A stretch of DNA of 53,224 bases from Candidatus Rokuibacteriota bacterium (lineage in GTDB: Bacteria > Methylomirabilota > Methylomirabilia > Rokubacteriales > CSP1-6), in NCBI GenBank assembly GCA_016188005.1, contig JACPIQ010000123.1, positions 1 to 53,224 on the forward strand, in the 5' to 3' direction. Made by a program: the position numbers and the translations under genes. Shown in pieces: positions 1 to 9,400 of this stretch. Numbering within the stretch: position 1 is the stretch's first letter; each line of letters begins with the position of its first letter. Below the pieces are notes generated by a model. That model worked only from the letters and a program-made list of their open reading frames with translations, searched no databases and was not told the DNA's origin.

Positions 1-630
1 GGCATCGCGGCGTTGATCGTCGCCATGGCGATCATCCGCCGGGTCTTCCATCTCGGGGAGTTCTTTCGCCCGATCCACTTCAACAACCTGGGCCTGCTGC
101 TGCTCACGATGGCGTGTCTCTGGTTCTACTTCACGTTCGCCGCGTACCTGACGGGCTACTACGGCAACGAGCCGGAGGAGATGAAGGTCTTCTGGTCGAA
201 GTTCACCGGGCCCTTCTGGATGACCTTCTGGGCCATGCTGGCCTGCAACTTCGTGGTGCCCATGGCCTGCCTCGTCCATCTTGGCCGTCACGCGGTCGGC
301 AAGACGGTGGTGGCCTCGGTCGCGGTGGTCATCGGGATGTGGCTGGAGCGCCTGAACATCATCGTGCCCACGCTCTCCAACCCCCGGCTCCCGTTCCCCG
401 AGGGGCAGTACTGGCCGACCTGGGTCGAGTGGGGGGAGACGGCGGGGAGCTTCGGCGTGTTCATCCTGCTCTATGTCCTCTTCGTCAAGCTCTTCCCCAT
501 CATCTCGATCTGGGAGATCAAGGAAGGGCGCGAGGTCGGGCTCAAGGAGGTGGAGGAACGCCTGCGGACATACCTCCCCGACGCGACGGAGCCCGAGCCC
601 GCCCGCGATCGGGCGAAGGTGCTCACATGA
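1..630 (+). CDS. NrfD/PsrC-like membrane subunit (3' part)
   Basis: The reading frame is open from the first base, so the 5' end lies outside the window; 209 residues are visible. Several hydrophobic helices are clear (for example around residues 25-50, 75-100 and 145-165), followed by a charged cytoplasmic tail. The pattern, including a YWPTWVEWGE stretch before the last helix, resembles the quinol-binding NrfD/PsrC/ActC subunits of alternative complex III and polysulfide-reductase-type complexes. Such proteins exchange quinone electrons in the inner membrane. The next genes encode a small membrane protein and c-type cytochromes, which fits a quinol:cytochrome c oxidoreductase module. The family is fairly sure from the visible half; the exact complex is inference. 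Confidence 0.75.
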   Translation, partial: GIAALIVAMAIIRRVFHLGEFFRPIHFNNLGLLLLTMACLWFYFTFAAYLTGYYGNEPEEMKVFWSKFTGPFWMTFWAMLACNFVVPMACLVHLGRHAVGKTVVASVAVVIGMWLERLNIIVPTLSNPRLPFPEGQYWPTWVEWGETAGSFGVFILLYVLFVKLFPIISIWEIKEGREVGLKEVEERLRTYLPDATEPEPARDRAKVLT

Positions 631-878
631 GCGACGAGCGATCGGGGTTCGACAGGAAGGTCAGAGCCGCGCAGTGGGCGATCGCGGCCCTGGCCGTCGT
701 CTTCATCGGCGGGATCGTCACGTGGATCGCGCATCTCATCCGCACCGCGTGGCGCCTCGGGGACGTCCCCTCGGCATCCATCGGCATTTCGCTGGTCGCG
801 GTCCCCGTCTTCCTCGTCCTCCTGGGGGTCATCGTCTCCGTGTTCTGGGGGCTCCTCAGGGAGGGGGGCACGCGATGA
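627..878 (+). CDS. small two-helix membrane protein of the NrfD/cytochrome module
   Basis: An 83-residue protein whose ATG overlaps the stop of the NrfD-like gene (ATGA), indicating translational coupling. Two hydrophobic segments (about residues 18-38 and 52-76) are separated by a short polar loop; no cofactor-binding motif is visible. It probably is an accessory or assembly subunit of the same membrane complex, comparable in position to the small subunits of alternative complex III. I do not recognise a named family. Confidence 0.65.
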   Translation: MSDERSGFDRKVRAAQWAIAALAVVFIGGIVTWIAHLIRTAWRLGDVPSASIGISLVAVPVFLVLLGVIVSVFWGLLREGGTR

Positions 879-2134
879 CGGCCCGTTTGCTGGTGGCCGG
901 GCTGAGCCTGCTGGCAGGGATGGCGTTCGGCGCCGGTCCGGCGTTCGGCGGCCACGAGGGACTCTCGGTGCTCCTGCCCGCCAGCCCCCTGGAGGGAAGC
1001 CGGCTGTTCGCCGAGAAAGGGTGCGTCGGCTGCCATGGCGTCCACGGCGCTGGCGGCACCGCGGGGCCCGATCTCGGGCGCGGGATCCTGAACCGTCCGC
1101 TGCTGGAGATCGCCGCCGTCATGTGGAACCACGCGCCCGGCATGGAGCACCTGTTCCAGGAGAAGCGCGTGACTCGGCCGACGTTCGAGCCGCCGCAGAT
1201 GGCGAGCCTGCTGGCGTTCCTCTACTACCTCGGCTCGCTGGATCCTCCCGGTGACGCGGACAGGGGCGCCATGCTCTTCGAGCAGAAGGGGTGCCAAACC
1301 TGCCACAAGGTGGGGGGGCGAGGCGGGAACGTAGGGCCAGACCTCACCGGGTACAGCCGATATGCGTCGCCTCTCTTCCTCACCGCCGGTCTGTGGAACC
1401 GGGGGCGGGCGATGGCGAGCGCCATGGAGCAGAGAAAGGTCCCGCGCCCCACGTTCCAGGGGAACGACATCCCCGACCTCTTCGCCTACATCCGGAGCGC
1501 GGGCGTGGGAACCGAGCGGGTCTATGCCCCTCCGGGGAGTCCGAAGCGCGGCGAGGCGCGCTTCACGCAGAAGCGGTGCGTGGAGTGCCACTCGGTGAGA
1601 GGCCACGGCGGCAAGGTGGGTCCCGACCTCGCGATCGGGGTCAAGGGAAGCTTCACGAGGATCGCGGGAACCATGTGGAACCACGGTCCCCGGATGTGGG
1701 CGAGGATGACCGAGGGCGGGATCGAGGTGCCCTCGCTCAGCACCGGCGAGATGTCGGACCTCATCAGCTACGTCTATTTCCTCCAGTTCATCGACCCGCC
1801 CGGTGACGCGCGGCGGGGGGCAGCGGTCTACAAGGAAAAGCGCTGCGGCAGCTGTCACGGGGCGGGCGGCACGAAGCTGGTGGCTCCCGCGTTCGCGCGC
1901 GTGGTCGAGAAGCTCAGCACGCCGCTGGCGATCATCACCGCCATGTGGAATCACGCGGGCCAGATGACCGAGACGACCGTGGAGGAGAACGTGGCCTGGC
2001 CGATGCTGAAAGGAGGAGAGATGGGCGACCTGATCGCCTACCTGCTGGGACGAGAGCGTGGACCCGGCGCGACGCCAACTGCACCCGCGCCGGCTTCATC
2101 CCGTGCGAGGAAGGACACCGCTCCGGCGAAGTGA
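875..2134 (+). CDS. tetrahaem c-type cytochrome (four-repeat)
   Basis: 419 residues with an N-terminal signal peptide. Four CXXCH haem sites occur at about residues 50, 140, 235 and 324, one per roughly 90-residue repeat. Each repeat also carries a WNH/WNR-type motif followed by a conserved Met, a good candidate for the sixth haem ligand. The repeats look like four fused monohaem cytochrome c domains, so the protein is a periplasmic electron wire. The ATG overlaps the preceding stop (ATGA), tying it to the quinol-oxidising membrane genes. The C-terminus is an Ala/Pro-rich tail. A collinear paralogue lies at 2574-3767. Confidence 0.85.
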   Translation: MTARLLVAGLSLLAGMAFGAGPAFGGHEGLSVLLPASPLEGSRLFAEKGCVGCHGVHGAGGTAGPDLGRGILNRPLLEIAAVMWNHAPGMEHLFQEKRVTRPTFEPPQMASLLAFLYYLGSLDPPGDADRGAMLFEQKGCQTCHKVGGRGGNVGPDLTGYSRYASPLFLTAGLWNRGRAMASAMEQRKVPRPTFQGNDIPDLFAYIRSAGVGTERVYAPPGSPKRGEARFTQKRCVECHSVRGHGGKVGPDLAIGVKGSFTRIAGTMWNHGPRMWARMTEGGIEVPSLSTGEMSDLISYVYFLQFIDPPGDARRGAAVYKEKRCGSCHGAGGTKLVAPAFARVVEKLSTPLAIITAMWNHAGQMTETTVEENVAWPMLKGGEMGDLIAYLLGRERGPGATPTAPAPASSRARKDTAPAK

Positions 2135-2148
2135 CAAGGAGGAGAACC

Positions 2149-2493
2149 ATGCGCTCGCTTGCGATGGTCGCGGTCCTGCTGGGGGCCTTCACGTGGGCCT
2201 CCACCGCGGCCGCGGCCGACCTCGAGATCGGCAAGAAGGTCTACGAGAAGAAGTGCGCCTCGTGCCACGGCGCCGACGGCAAGAGCAATGCCAAGATGGA
2301 GCAGGCGCTCAAGGTCAAGATCCCGGCGCTCGCCGGCTCGGCCCTGAAACCCGACGCGGAGCTGCTGAAGCTCGTGTCCGATGGCAAGAAGCCCATGCCG
2401 GGCTTCGGGAAGAGCCTCAGTAAAGATGAGATCGACGCGGTGGTTCAGTACGCGAGGGCGCTTGCCACGGGAAAGGTGACTGGCGGCAAGTGA
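2149..2493 (+). CDS. monohaem cytochrome c, periplasmic
   Basis: 114 residues: a signal peptide ending near an Ala-rich AAAADL region, then a single class I cytochrome c domain with CASCH at about residues 37-41 and a distal KPMPGF motif supplying the Met ligand. A strong AAGGAGG-type ribosome site precedes the ATG. It is placed between two tetrahaem cytochromes and probably shuttles electrons from the membrane complex to terminal acceptors. Length and motifs are typical for the family. Confidence 0.85.
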   Translation: MRSLAMVAVLLGAFTWASTAAAADLEIGKKVYEKKCASCHGADGKSNAKMEQALKVKIPALAGSALKPDAELLKLVSDGKKPMPGFGKSLSKDEIDAVVQYARALATGKVTGGK

Positions 2494-2573
2494 ACGCCCG
2501 GGCCCGGCCTTCAGGGAGAGAACGATGAACGGCCCGTGATCACCGTCGGCGGCCCGGCAAGGGGGGGGCGCCC

Positions 2574-3767
2574 ATGAGTAAGACCGTGAAATGGACTCTC
2601 GTCGCCGTCGCGCTCGTTCTGTGGCCTCTGGATCCGGCGTGGGGCCAGCAGCCCGTGTTCGGCCCGAGCCAGGACCCGCTGGCCGGCTCGCGCGTCTTCG
2701 GGACCAAGGGCTGTGCTACGTGTCACGCCGTGAACGGGCTCGGCGGCACCGTGGGGCCCGATCTCGGCCGCATCGCGCGGCCCCGCTCCTTCTACGACCT
2801 CGCCACCGCCATGTGGAATCACCTGCCGAGGATGGTGGAGCGCATGCAGCAGCGGGGCCTGTCCCGCCCCCACCTCGGCGTCCAGGAAACCGCGGACCTC
2901 ATCGGGTTCCTCTACACTCTCAATTACTTCGACACGCCCGGGAACCCGGCCGTCGGAGCGCGGTACTTCGCCGAGAAGCGTTGCATCAGCTGCCATCAGG
3001 TCGGGGGCTCCGGGGGAGTGGTCGGCCCGAACCTGGACTTTCTCAAGCAGTTCGCCTCGCCGCTCTTCGTCGCCGCGGCGCTGTGGAACCACGGGCCATA
3101 GATGATGGAGGCGATGAAGGCCGGAGGCATCGAGCGGCCTGCCTTCATCGGTCCGGAGCTGCACGACCTCCTGGCCTCTCTCGTCCCCGCCTCCGCCGGC
3201 CCCCGAGAGGGGCCGCTCTACGTGCTGCCCGGGCGCGCCGATGAAGGGCGCCGGCTTTTCACCGACACGCGCTGCATCGGGTGTCATACCGTGGCCGGCG
3301 AGGGCGGCCGGGTGGGCCCGGACCTCGTCGGGCGCGGCGTGCGTCGAAGCCTCCTGGAGTTCTCGGCGGCCATGTGGAACAAGGCGCCGGCCATGGTCGC
3401 GGCGATGAAGGCGCGAGGCATCGCCGTCCCTCAGCTCCGAGCCGAAGAGATGGCGGATATCGTTGCCTATCTCTACGCGGTACGGTACTTCGCGGACCCC
3501 GGCAACGCGAGCAATGGCAAGGCACTGGCGAAGGAGAAAGGGTGCCTGCGCTGCCACGGCGCGTCCCGCGCGGGCGCGAAGCTGGCGAGGGACCTCGCCA
3601 CGATGAAGGGGGCCCAAGCGCCGGCAGCGGTGATCGCGGCGTTGTGGAACCACGCGGGACTCCCGCTCCCGGGCCTGGCCGGGCAAAAGGGCGTGTGGCC
3701 GGAGTTCCGCCCGGAAGAGATGGCGGATCTGGTGGCGTGGCTCCAGTCATCCGGGCGACAGGGATGA
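2574..3767 (+). pseudogene. tetrahaem cytochrome c interrupted by an in-frame TAG
   Basis: The frame from ATG 2574 encodes a signal peptide and repeats matching the 875-2134 cytochrome, but codon 176 (3099-3101) is TAG. The same frame continues without shift to TGA at 3765-3767. Haem motifs CATCH, CISCH, CIGCH and CLRCH fall at about residues 47, 137, 234 and 324, almost the positions in the paralogue, so the gene is intact apart from one codon. The stop replaces the variable residue between WNHGP and the conserved Met. Termination there would leave a two-haem product lacking the second repeat's Met ligand, and the 3' half would have no signal peptide. Recent nonsense mutation, base-call error or suppression are the options. 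Other genes here end in TAG, so general amber recoding is unlikely. Confidence 0.75.
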
Positions 3768-3976
3768 TTGCTCGGCCCACGTCATTGCGCTGACCCTCGG
3801 CTACCGGTTCATGTAGCGGCTGTCCCCCGAGCCCCCCGGGCCCTGGGGAGCGCCGTGGGGCAGCCGCGCCCCGGGGGGCCACCGCCGCCCCACCCGTTGC
3901 TGCGATCGTTCGCCCGGAGCCCGGAAGCTGTGCTAGTTTATCAAGGACTTGGGCTGCTGCCCTTAAGGGGTTATGG

Positions 3977-3992
3977 TGGCACCCCTCTTGCT
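3977..3992 (+). promoter_or_regulatory. sigma-54 (-24/-12) promoter of citrate synthase
   Basis: TGGCACCCCTCTTGCT matches the sigma-54 consensus TGGCAC-N5-TTGCW at every conserved base except one purine, with the required GG-N10-GC spacing. It lies 70 bp before the ATG at 4063 in the roughly 295-bp gap 3768-4062, giving a leader of about 60 nt. A perfect palindrome CCCTTAAGGG lies just upstream. I see nothing else definite in this gap. Confidence 0.65.
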
Positions 3993-4062
3993 CGCTGCGG
4001 GGGGGTAGCGCCCTGTGGTGGGGCGCTCAGGTTTCCGGGGCGTTGAAAACGGAGGGAGATCC

Positions 4063-5373
4063 ATGGCTGCCAGCACGCTGACGATCACGGACAACCGGAC
4101 CGGCAAGTCGTACGAGATCCCCATCGCCAACGGGGCCATACGGGCCATGGACCTCCGGCAGATCCGGACCGGTCCGGAGGACTTCGGGCTTCTCTCCTAC
4201 GATCCCGCCTTCACCAACACCGCCTCCTGCATCAGCCGGATCACGGAGATCGACGGGGAGCGCGGCATCCTCCGCTACCGCGGCTACCCCATCGAGGAGC
4301 TGGCCGAGCGGTCGAACTACCTGGAGGTCGCCTACCTGGTCCTCAACGGCGAGCTGCCGACCATGACCCAGATGGACGAGTGGGTCTACGAGGTCACCCA
4401 CCACACCTGGGTCCACGAGAACGTGAAGAAGTTCATGGATGGCTTCCACCACGACGCCCATCCCATGGGCATGCTCTGCTCGGCCGTGGCGGCGCTCTCG
4501 ACCTTCTACCCCGAGGCGAAGAACGGGGGCGATCCGGGGATGCGGAAGCTGCAGATCGTCCGGCTCGTCGCCAAGATGCCGACGCTGGCCGCCTTCGCCT
4601 ACCGCCACAGCCTCGGGATGCCCTACGCCTATCCCGACAACGAGCTGTCCTACACGGGCAACTTCCTCAACATGCTCTTCAAGACCACCGAGGTGAAGTA
4701 CCAGCCCAACGCGACGCTCGAGCGGGCGCTGGAGGTGCTCTTCATCCTCCACGCCGACCACGAGCAGAACTGCTCCGCCAACGCGGTGCGGAGCGTGGGC
4801 TCCTCGGAAGCGGACCCCTACTGCGCGCTCGCGGGTGGGGTGGCGGCGCTCTACGGGCCGCTGCACGGCGGGGCCAACGAGGCCGTGCTCCGCATGCTGG
4901 GCGCCATCGGCTCCAAGGCGCATATCCCCGAGTTCATCAAGGAGGTCAAGGACGGCAAGGCCAAGCTCATGGGCTTCGGGCACCGCGTGTACAAGAACTA
5001 CGATCCGCGGGCCAAGATCATCAAGCGCATGGCCGACGAGGTGTTCGAGGTGACGCGCCCGAGCCCGCTCCTGCCCATCGCCCTCGAGCTCGAGCGCATC
5101 GCGCTTCAGGACGACTACTTCGTCTCCCGCAAGCTCTACCCGAACGTGGACTTCTACTCCGGCCTCATCTACCAGGCCATGGGCTTCCCCGTCGAGATGT
5201 TCCCGGTGCTCTTCGCCATCCCGCGCACCAGCGGCTGGCTCGCCCAGTGGCAGGAGATGCGGAACGACTCCGAGCAGAAGATCGCCCGGCCGCGCCAGCT
5301 CTACCTCGGAGCCGGCAAGCGGAGCTACGTCGAGATCGGGAAGCGGGACGAGGAATCCGGGACCGACGGATGA
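4063..5373 (+). CDS. gltA: citrate synthase
   Basis: 436 residues, normal length for a type II-like citrate synthase, which condenses oxaloacetate and acetyl-CoA at the entry of the TCA cycle. Catalytic residues are visible: His268 in LHGGAN, His307 in GFGHRVYK and Asp363 in the VDFYSG motif. The ATG at 4063 follows a GGAGGG ribosome site; an upstream GTG would lack one. The gene follows a near-consensus sigma-54 promoter and overlaps the radical SAM gene by four bases (ATGA). Identification is secure. Confidence 0.96.
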   Translation: MAASTLTITDNRTGKSYEIPIANGAIRAMDLRQIRTGPEDFGLLSYDPAFTNTASCISRITEIDGERGILRYRGYPIEELAERSNYLEVAYLVLNGELPTMTQMDEWVYEVTHHTWVHENVKKFMDGFHHDAHPMGMLCSAVAALSTFYPEAKNGGDPGMRKLQIVRLVAKMPTLAAFAYRHSLGMPYAYPDNELSYTGNFLNMLFKTTEVKYQPNATLERALEVLFILHADHEQNCSANAVRSVGSSEADPYCALAGGVAALYGPLHGGANEAVLRMLGAIGSKAHIPEFIKEVKDGKAKLMGFGHRVYKNYDPRAKIIKRMADEVFEVTRPSPLLPIALELERIALQDDYFVSRKLYPNVDFYSGLIYQAMGFPVEMFPVLFAIPRTSGWLAQWQEMRNDSEQKIARPRQLYLGAGKRSYVEIGKRDEESGTDG

Positions 5374-6461
5374 TCCCCGGACCGGTCTTCGCCTCGGCGC
5401 CGCAGCGGGTGTACTGGGAGATCACGCGGGCCTGCGATCTCGCCTGCCGCCACTGCCGTGCCGAGGCGGTCCGCGATCCGGACCGAGACGAGCTCAGCAC
5501 GGCGGAGGGGCTCGCGCTCCTCGACAGTCTCGCGCGCTTCGGCCAGCCGGCGCCGCACCTCGTCCTCACGGGCGGGGACGCCCTCAAGCGCCAGGACCTG
5601 TTCCTCCTGATCGAGCGGGCCCGGGCGCTGGGCCTGTCGGTGTCGGTGGCGCCCAGCGCCACTCCGCTCCTGACCGGCGAGGCCATCCACCGGCTCCGGG
5701 CGGCGGGGGTCGAGGCCATCTCGCTGAGCCTCGATGGGGCGACGGCCGCCAGTCACGACGCTCTCCGGGGAGTGCCCGGGTGCTTCGGGCGGACGCTCGA
5801 GGCGGCGGGCACGGCGCGGGCCGAGGGGCTGCCCTTCCAGGTCAACACGCTGGTGAGCCGGGAGACGCTCGGCGACCTGCCCGCGATCTACGCCGTGGCG
5901 CGGGGGCTCGGCGCCCAGCGCTGGAGCCTCTTCTTCCTGATCTCCGTGGGACGGGGAACGGTATTGGCGCCGATCTCGGCCGGCGAGTGCGAGGATCTCT
6001 TCTCCTGGGCGGCGGGGCTGCCGCCGGGCGAGGGTCCCGTGGTGACGACCACGGAGGCCCCGCACTTCCGCCGGGTGCTGCTCCAGAAGCGGAAGGGCTC
6101 GCCGGGAGGGCGGCACGCCGCGGGCATCCGCGACGGTAACGGGATCATGTTCATCTCCCACACGGGGGAGATCACCCCGTCGGGCTTCTTCCCGCTCCCG
6201 GCGGGCTCGGTGAGGCGCGACGACCCCGTGACGGTGTACCGCGAGTCGGCGATGTTCCGTGGGCTCAGGCGCGTGGATCTCTTCGGCGGGCGCTGTGGCC
6301 GCTGCGAGTTCCGCGGCGTCTGCGGCGGCTCGCGGGCGCGCGCCTACGCCGCCAGCGGTGACCCGCTGGCCGAGGACCCGCTCTGCGCCCATGAGCCCGG
6401 CACGGGGGGCCCCGACAGGGCGCGGGAAGTGGCGGAGGCCGGACTGCCCCGCCGCCAGTAG
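5370..6461 (+). CDS. radical SAM/SPASM-type protein
   Basis: 363 residues. The N-terminus carries the 4Fe-4S/SAM motif CDLACRHC (CX3CX2C), followed by a glycine-rich LTGGD segment for SAM binding. The C-terminal third has a Cys cluster beginning CGRCEFRGVCGG and ending in a later Cys, a SPASM/twitch-like auxiliary Fe-S site. The layout resembles radical SAM proteins of haem-modification (NirJ/AhbD-like) and peptide-maturation (TIGR04053-like) type. With so many cytochromes nearby a haem role is tempting, but the substrate cannot be read from sequence. Its ATG overlaps the citrate synthase stop. Confidence 0.8.
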   Translation: MIPGPVFASAPQRVYWEITRACDLACRHCRAEAVRDPDRDELSTAEGLALLDSLARFGQPAPHLVLTGGDALKRQDLFLLIERARALGLSVSVAPSATPLLTGEAIHRLRAAGVEAISLSLDGATAASHDALRGVPGCFGRTLEAAGTARAEGLPFQVNTLVSRETLGDLPAIYAVARGLGAQRWSLFFLISVGRGTVLAPISAGECEDLFSWAAGLPPGEGPVVTTTEAPHFRRVLLQKRKGSPGGRHAAGIRDGNGIMFISHTGEITPSGFFPLPAGSVRRDDPVTVYRESAMFRGLRRVDLFGGRCGRCEFRGVCGGSRARAYAASGDPLAEDPLCAHEPGTGGPDRAREVAEAGLPRRQ

Positions 6462-6479
6462 CCAGCCCGGGAGCGGCGC

Positions 6480-9400
6480 ATGGCGAGCCTGGCGCGCTCG
6501 GTGGCGGTGTCGCCGTTCCTCGTCGGTGATCCGCTGAGACTCGGGCCGGACGTCACCTCCGTCGCCGCCGTGATCCGGGAGAGCGGCGCCCACCCGGCGG
6601 CGGAGCCTGCCGCCCTCCGCGTGGCCCCGGGCGTGCTGCTGATCCACGCACTCGCGGAGGGGGCGGGCGGCATCGAGCTGCGCTGGGCCCAGCTTCCCCA
6701 CGCGCCCGCGCTCCTCCAGGGCGGTGAGCCCATCCGAGCGGTGGCGATCCTGACCGCGTCGCTGCCGGAGAGCGGCCACGCCATGCGCGTCGCGGGCCGC
6801 CTCATGGCCTGTCTGCGCGACCCGGCGGGGATGGAGTCCTTGGCCTCCGCCGCGACCCGCGAGGAGCTGGTCACGATCTTCTCGCGCGTCGAGGTCGGGG
6901 CGGGGGAGAGCCCGCTCTCGACTGCCGATCTCCTCGCCCTCCTCCGAACCGCAGCCGGTGGGCTATCGGCCGCCGAGGCGGCGCGGCGCCGGGCCGCCTG
7001 CGGGTCCAACCGGCTGGAGCGCATCGGCCGCCGCTCGCTGGCTGCCCGCCTCCTCGATCAGTTCACGAGTTTCTTCGCCGTTCTCCTCTGGGTGGGAGGC
7101 GCCTTCGCCTTCCTGGCCGGCTTGCCCGAGCTGGGCTGGGCAATCTTCGGAGTCATCGTCATCAACGGCATCTTCAGCTTCTTCCAGGAGTACCGCGCCG
7201 AGCGGGCAGTGGAGGCCCTCCAGCAGCTGCTCCCCCTGGAAGTCGCCGTGCTTCGCGACGGGGCCGAGCTGCGCGTTCCGGCGGCGGACCTTGTCCCCGG
7301 CGACATCGTCAGGCTCGAGGAGGGAGACCAGGTGCCCGCGGACGGCCAGCTGCTCCAGGCCGCCGGCCTCAGGGTGGATCAGAGCGCGCTCACAGGGGAG
7401 TCGCATCCGGTGTTCAAGCTGCCGGCCCTCGGCGACGAGCGCGAGAACGTGCCGGTGGTCGAGCGTCACGAGTTGCTCTTCGCGGGAACCGCCGCCGTGG
7501 CGGGAGGCGGGACGTTCGTGGTCTCGGCGACGGGGATGCGGACGGAGATCGGGGGGATCGCCGGACTCACCCAGAGCGTGCCGGAGGAGCCGAGTCCGCT
7601 GCAGCGCGAGATGGTCCGCGTGACGCGCCTGGTGACCCTGCTCGCGGTGGGCTTCGGCGCTGGCTTCTTCGTGCTGGGGATGGCCACGCGAGCGCTCACG
7701 GCGGGCGAGGGCTTCCTCTTCGCCCTGGGCGTGATCGTGGCGAATGTCCCTGAAGGGCTCCTCCCCACACTGACGCTGGCCCTGGCGCTCGGGGTCCAGC
7801 GCATGGCGCGTCACCAGAGCGTGATGAAGCGGCTGTCGTCAGTGGAGACCCTGGGCGCCACGACGGTGATCTGCACCGACAAGACGGGTACCCTCACCCA
7901 GAACCGGATGGCGGCGCGCTCGCTCTGGGCCTCGGGGCGGTGCTGGAGGTCGGAGGAGGTGGGCGCAGTCCCCGAGCCCGATGTGGCCGAGCTGCTGGAG
8001 GCGGCCGTGCTCGCCTCGCAGGCGACGCTCGAGCGCGGCGATCCCACGGAAGTGGCGCTGCTCGCCACAGCGGCTGCGGCGGGGATCGAGTGGGACAAGG
8101 TCCGGTCCCGGCACGAGCTCCTGACTCCATACCCGTTCGACTCCTTCCGCAAGCGCATGACACTGGTTCGCGCCGTGGAGGCGGGGGCCTGCGCCTACGT
8201 CAAGGGGGCGGCGAGAGAGACCCTGCTCCTCTGCGAGACCATGCGCTGCGAGGGAAGGACAGTGCCGCTCACGGAAGAGCGCCGGCGGGTGATCCTCGCC
8301 GACCACGACCGGCTGGCGGCGGAGGGGCTGAGGATCCTGGCGGTCGCGCTCCGCCCACTCCCCGACGGCCTGGTCGGTCAGCCGGGGCCCGCCGTGGAGC
8401 GGGAGCTGACCTTCCTCGGGCTCGTCGCCTTGTGGGATCCGCCGCGTCCCGAGGTGGAGGAGGCTGTGAGCCTCTGCCGCCGGGCCGGAATCCGTGTCGT
8501 GATGGTCACCGGGGATTACGGCCTCACGGCGCAGGCCATCGCCCGGCGGATCGGCCTGCCGGCGACGAAGGTCGTGACGGGCGAGGAGCTCGAGCGGCTC
8601 TCCGCGGAGGCCCTGCGGCGGCTCGTGGCCGAGCCGGGCGTGCTCTTCGCGCGCACCTCGCCCGCGCACAAGCTGGCCATCGTCTCTGCCCTCAAGGCCA
8701 GCGGCGAGGTGGTGGCGGTGACCGGCGACGGCGTCAACGACGCTCCCGCCCTCCGTGCGGCCGACATCGGCGTCGCCATGGGGAAGCGCGGCAGCGATGT
8801 GGCCAAGGAGGCGGCGGTGATGGTGATCACCGACGACAACTTCGCGTCCATCGTGGCCGCCGTCCGTCAGGGGCGCGCGATCTACGCCAACATGGGGAAG
8901 TTCGTGACGTACATCTTCGCCTCGAACGTGCCGGAGCTGGTGCCGTTCCTGGCCTTCGTCTTCCTGGGCATCCCGCTTCCGCTCACCGTGATGCAGATCC
9001 TCGCCGTGGACCTCGGCACGGATCTGCTGCCGGCGCTGGCGCTGGGCGCCGAGCCCCCCGAGCCGGACATCATGGACCGCCCGCCGCGACCGCGCAACGA
9101 GCGGCTCCTCGGGACAGGGCGCCTGCTCCGCGCGTACGGCTTCCTCGGCATGGCCGAGGCCGCGTTCTCGCTCCTGGGCTTCTTCTGGACCTACTGGCTC
9201 GCCGGCTGGCGGCCGGGACTGGCCATGGCAGCGGCGGGGGGCCTCTACCGGCGCGCGACGACCATGACGCTGGCCGGAATCGTGGCCGCCCAGGTCGGCA
9301 ACGTGTTCGCCTGCCGCACGGACCGAGAGTCCGTCTTCCGCGCCGGGCTCCTCCGCAACCGGGGGGTGCTGCTGGGCATCGCCGCCGAGGTCGGCCTGCT

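Noticed and set aside
3099-3101. Amber recoding (for example pyrrolysine) as explanation of the TAG
   Set aside because: Several genes in the window end in TAG, there is no hairpin or tRNA support in view, and a point mutation or base error is simpler.
3934-3944. Extended -10 type sigma-70 promoter (TGCTAGTTT) before citrate synthase
   Set aside because: Weak match without a clear -35; the sigma-54 site downstream is much stronger.
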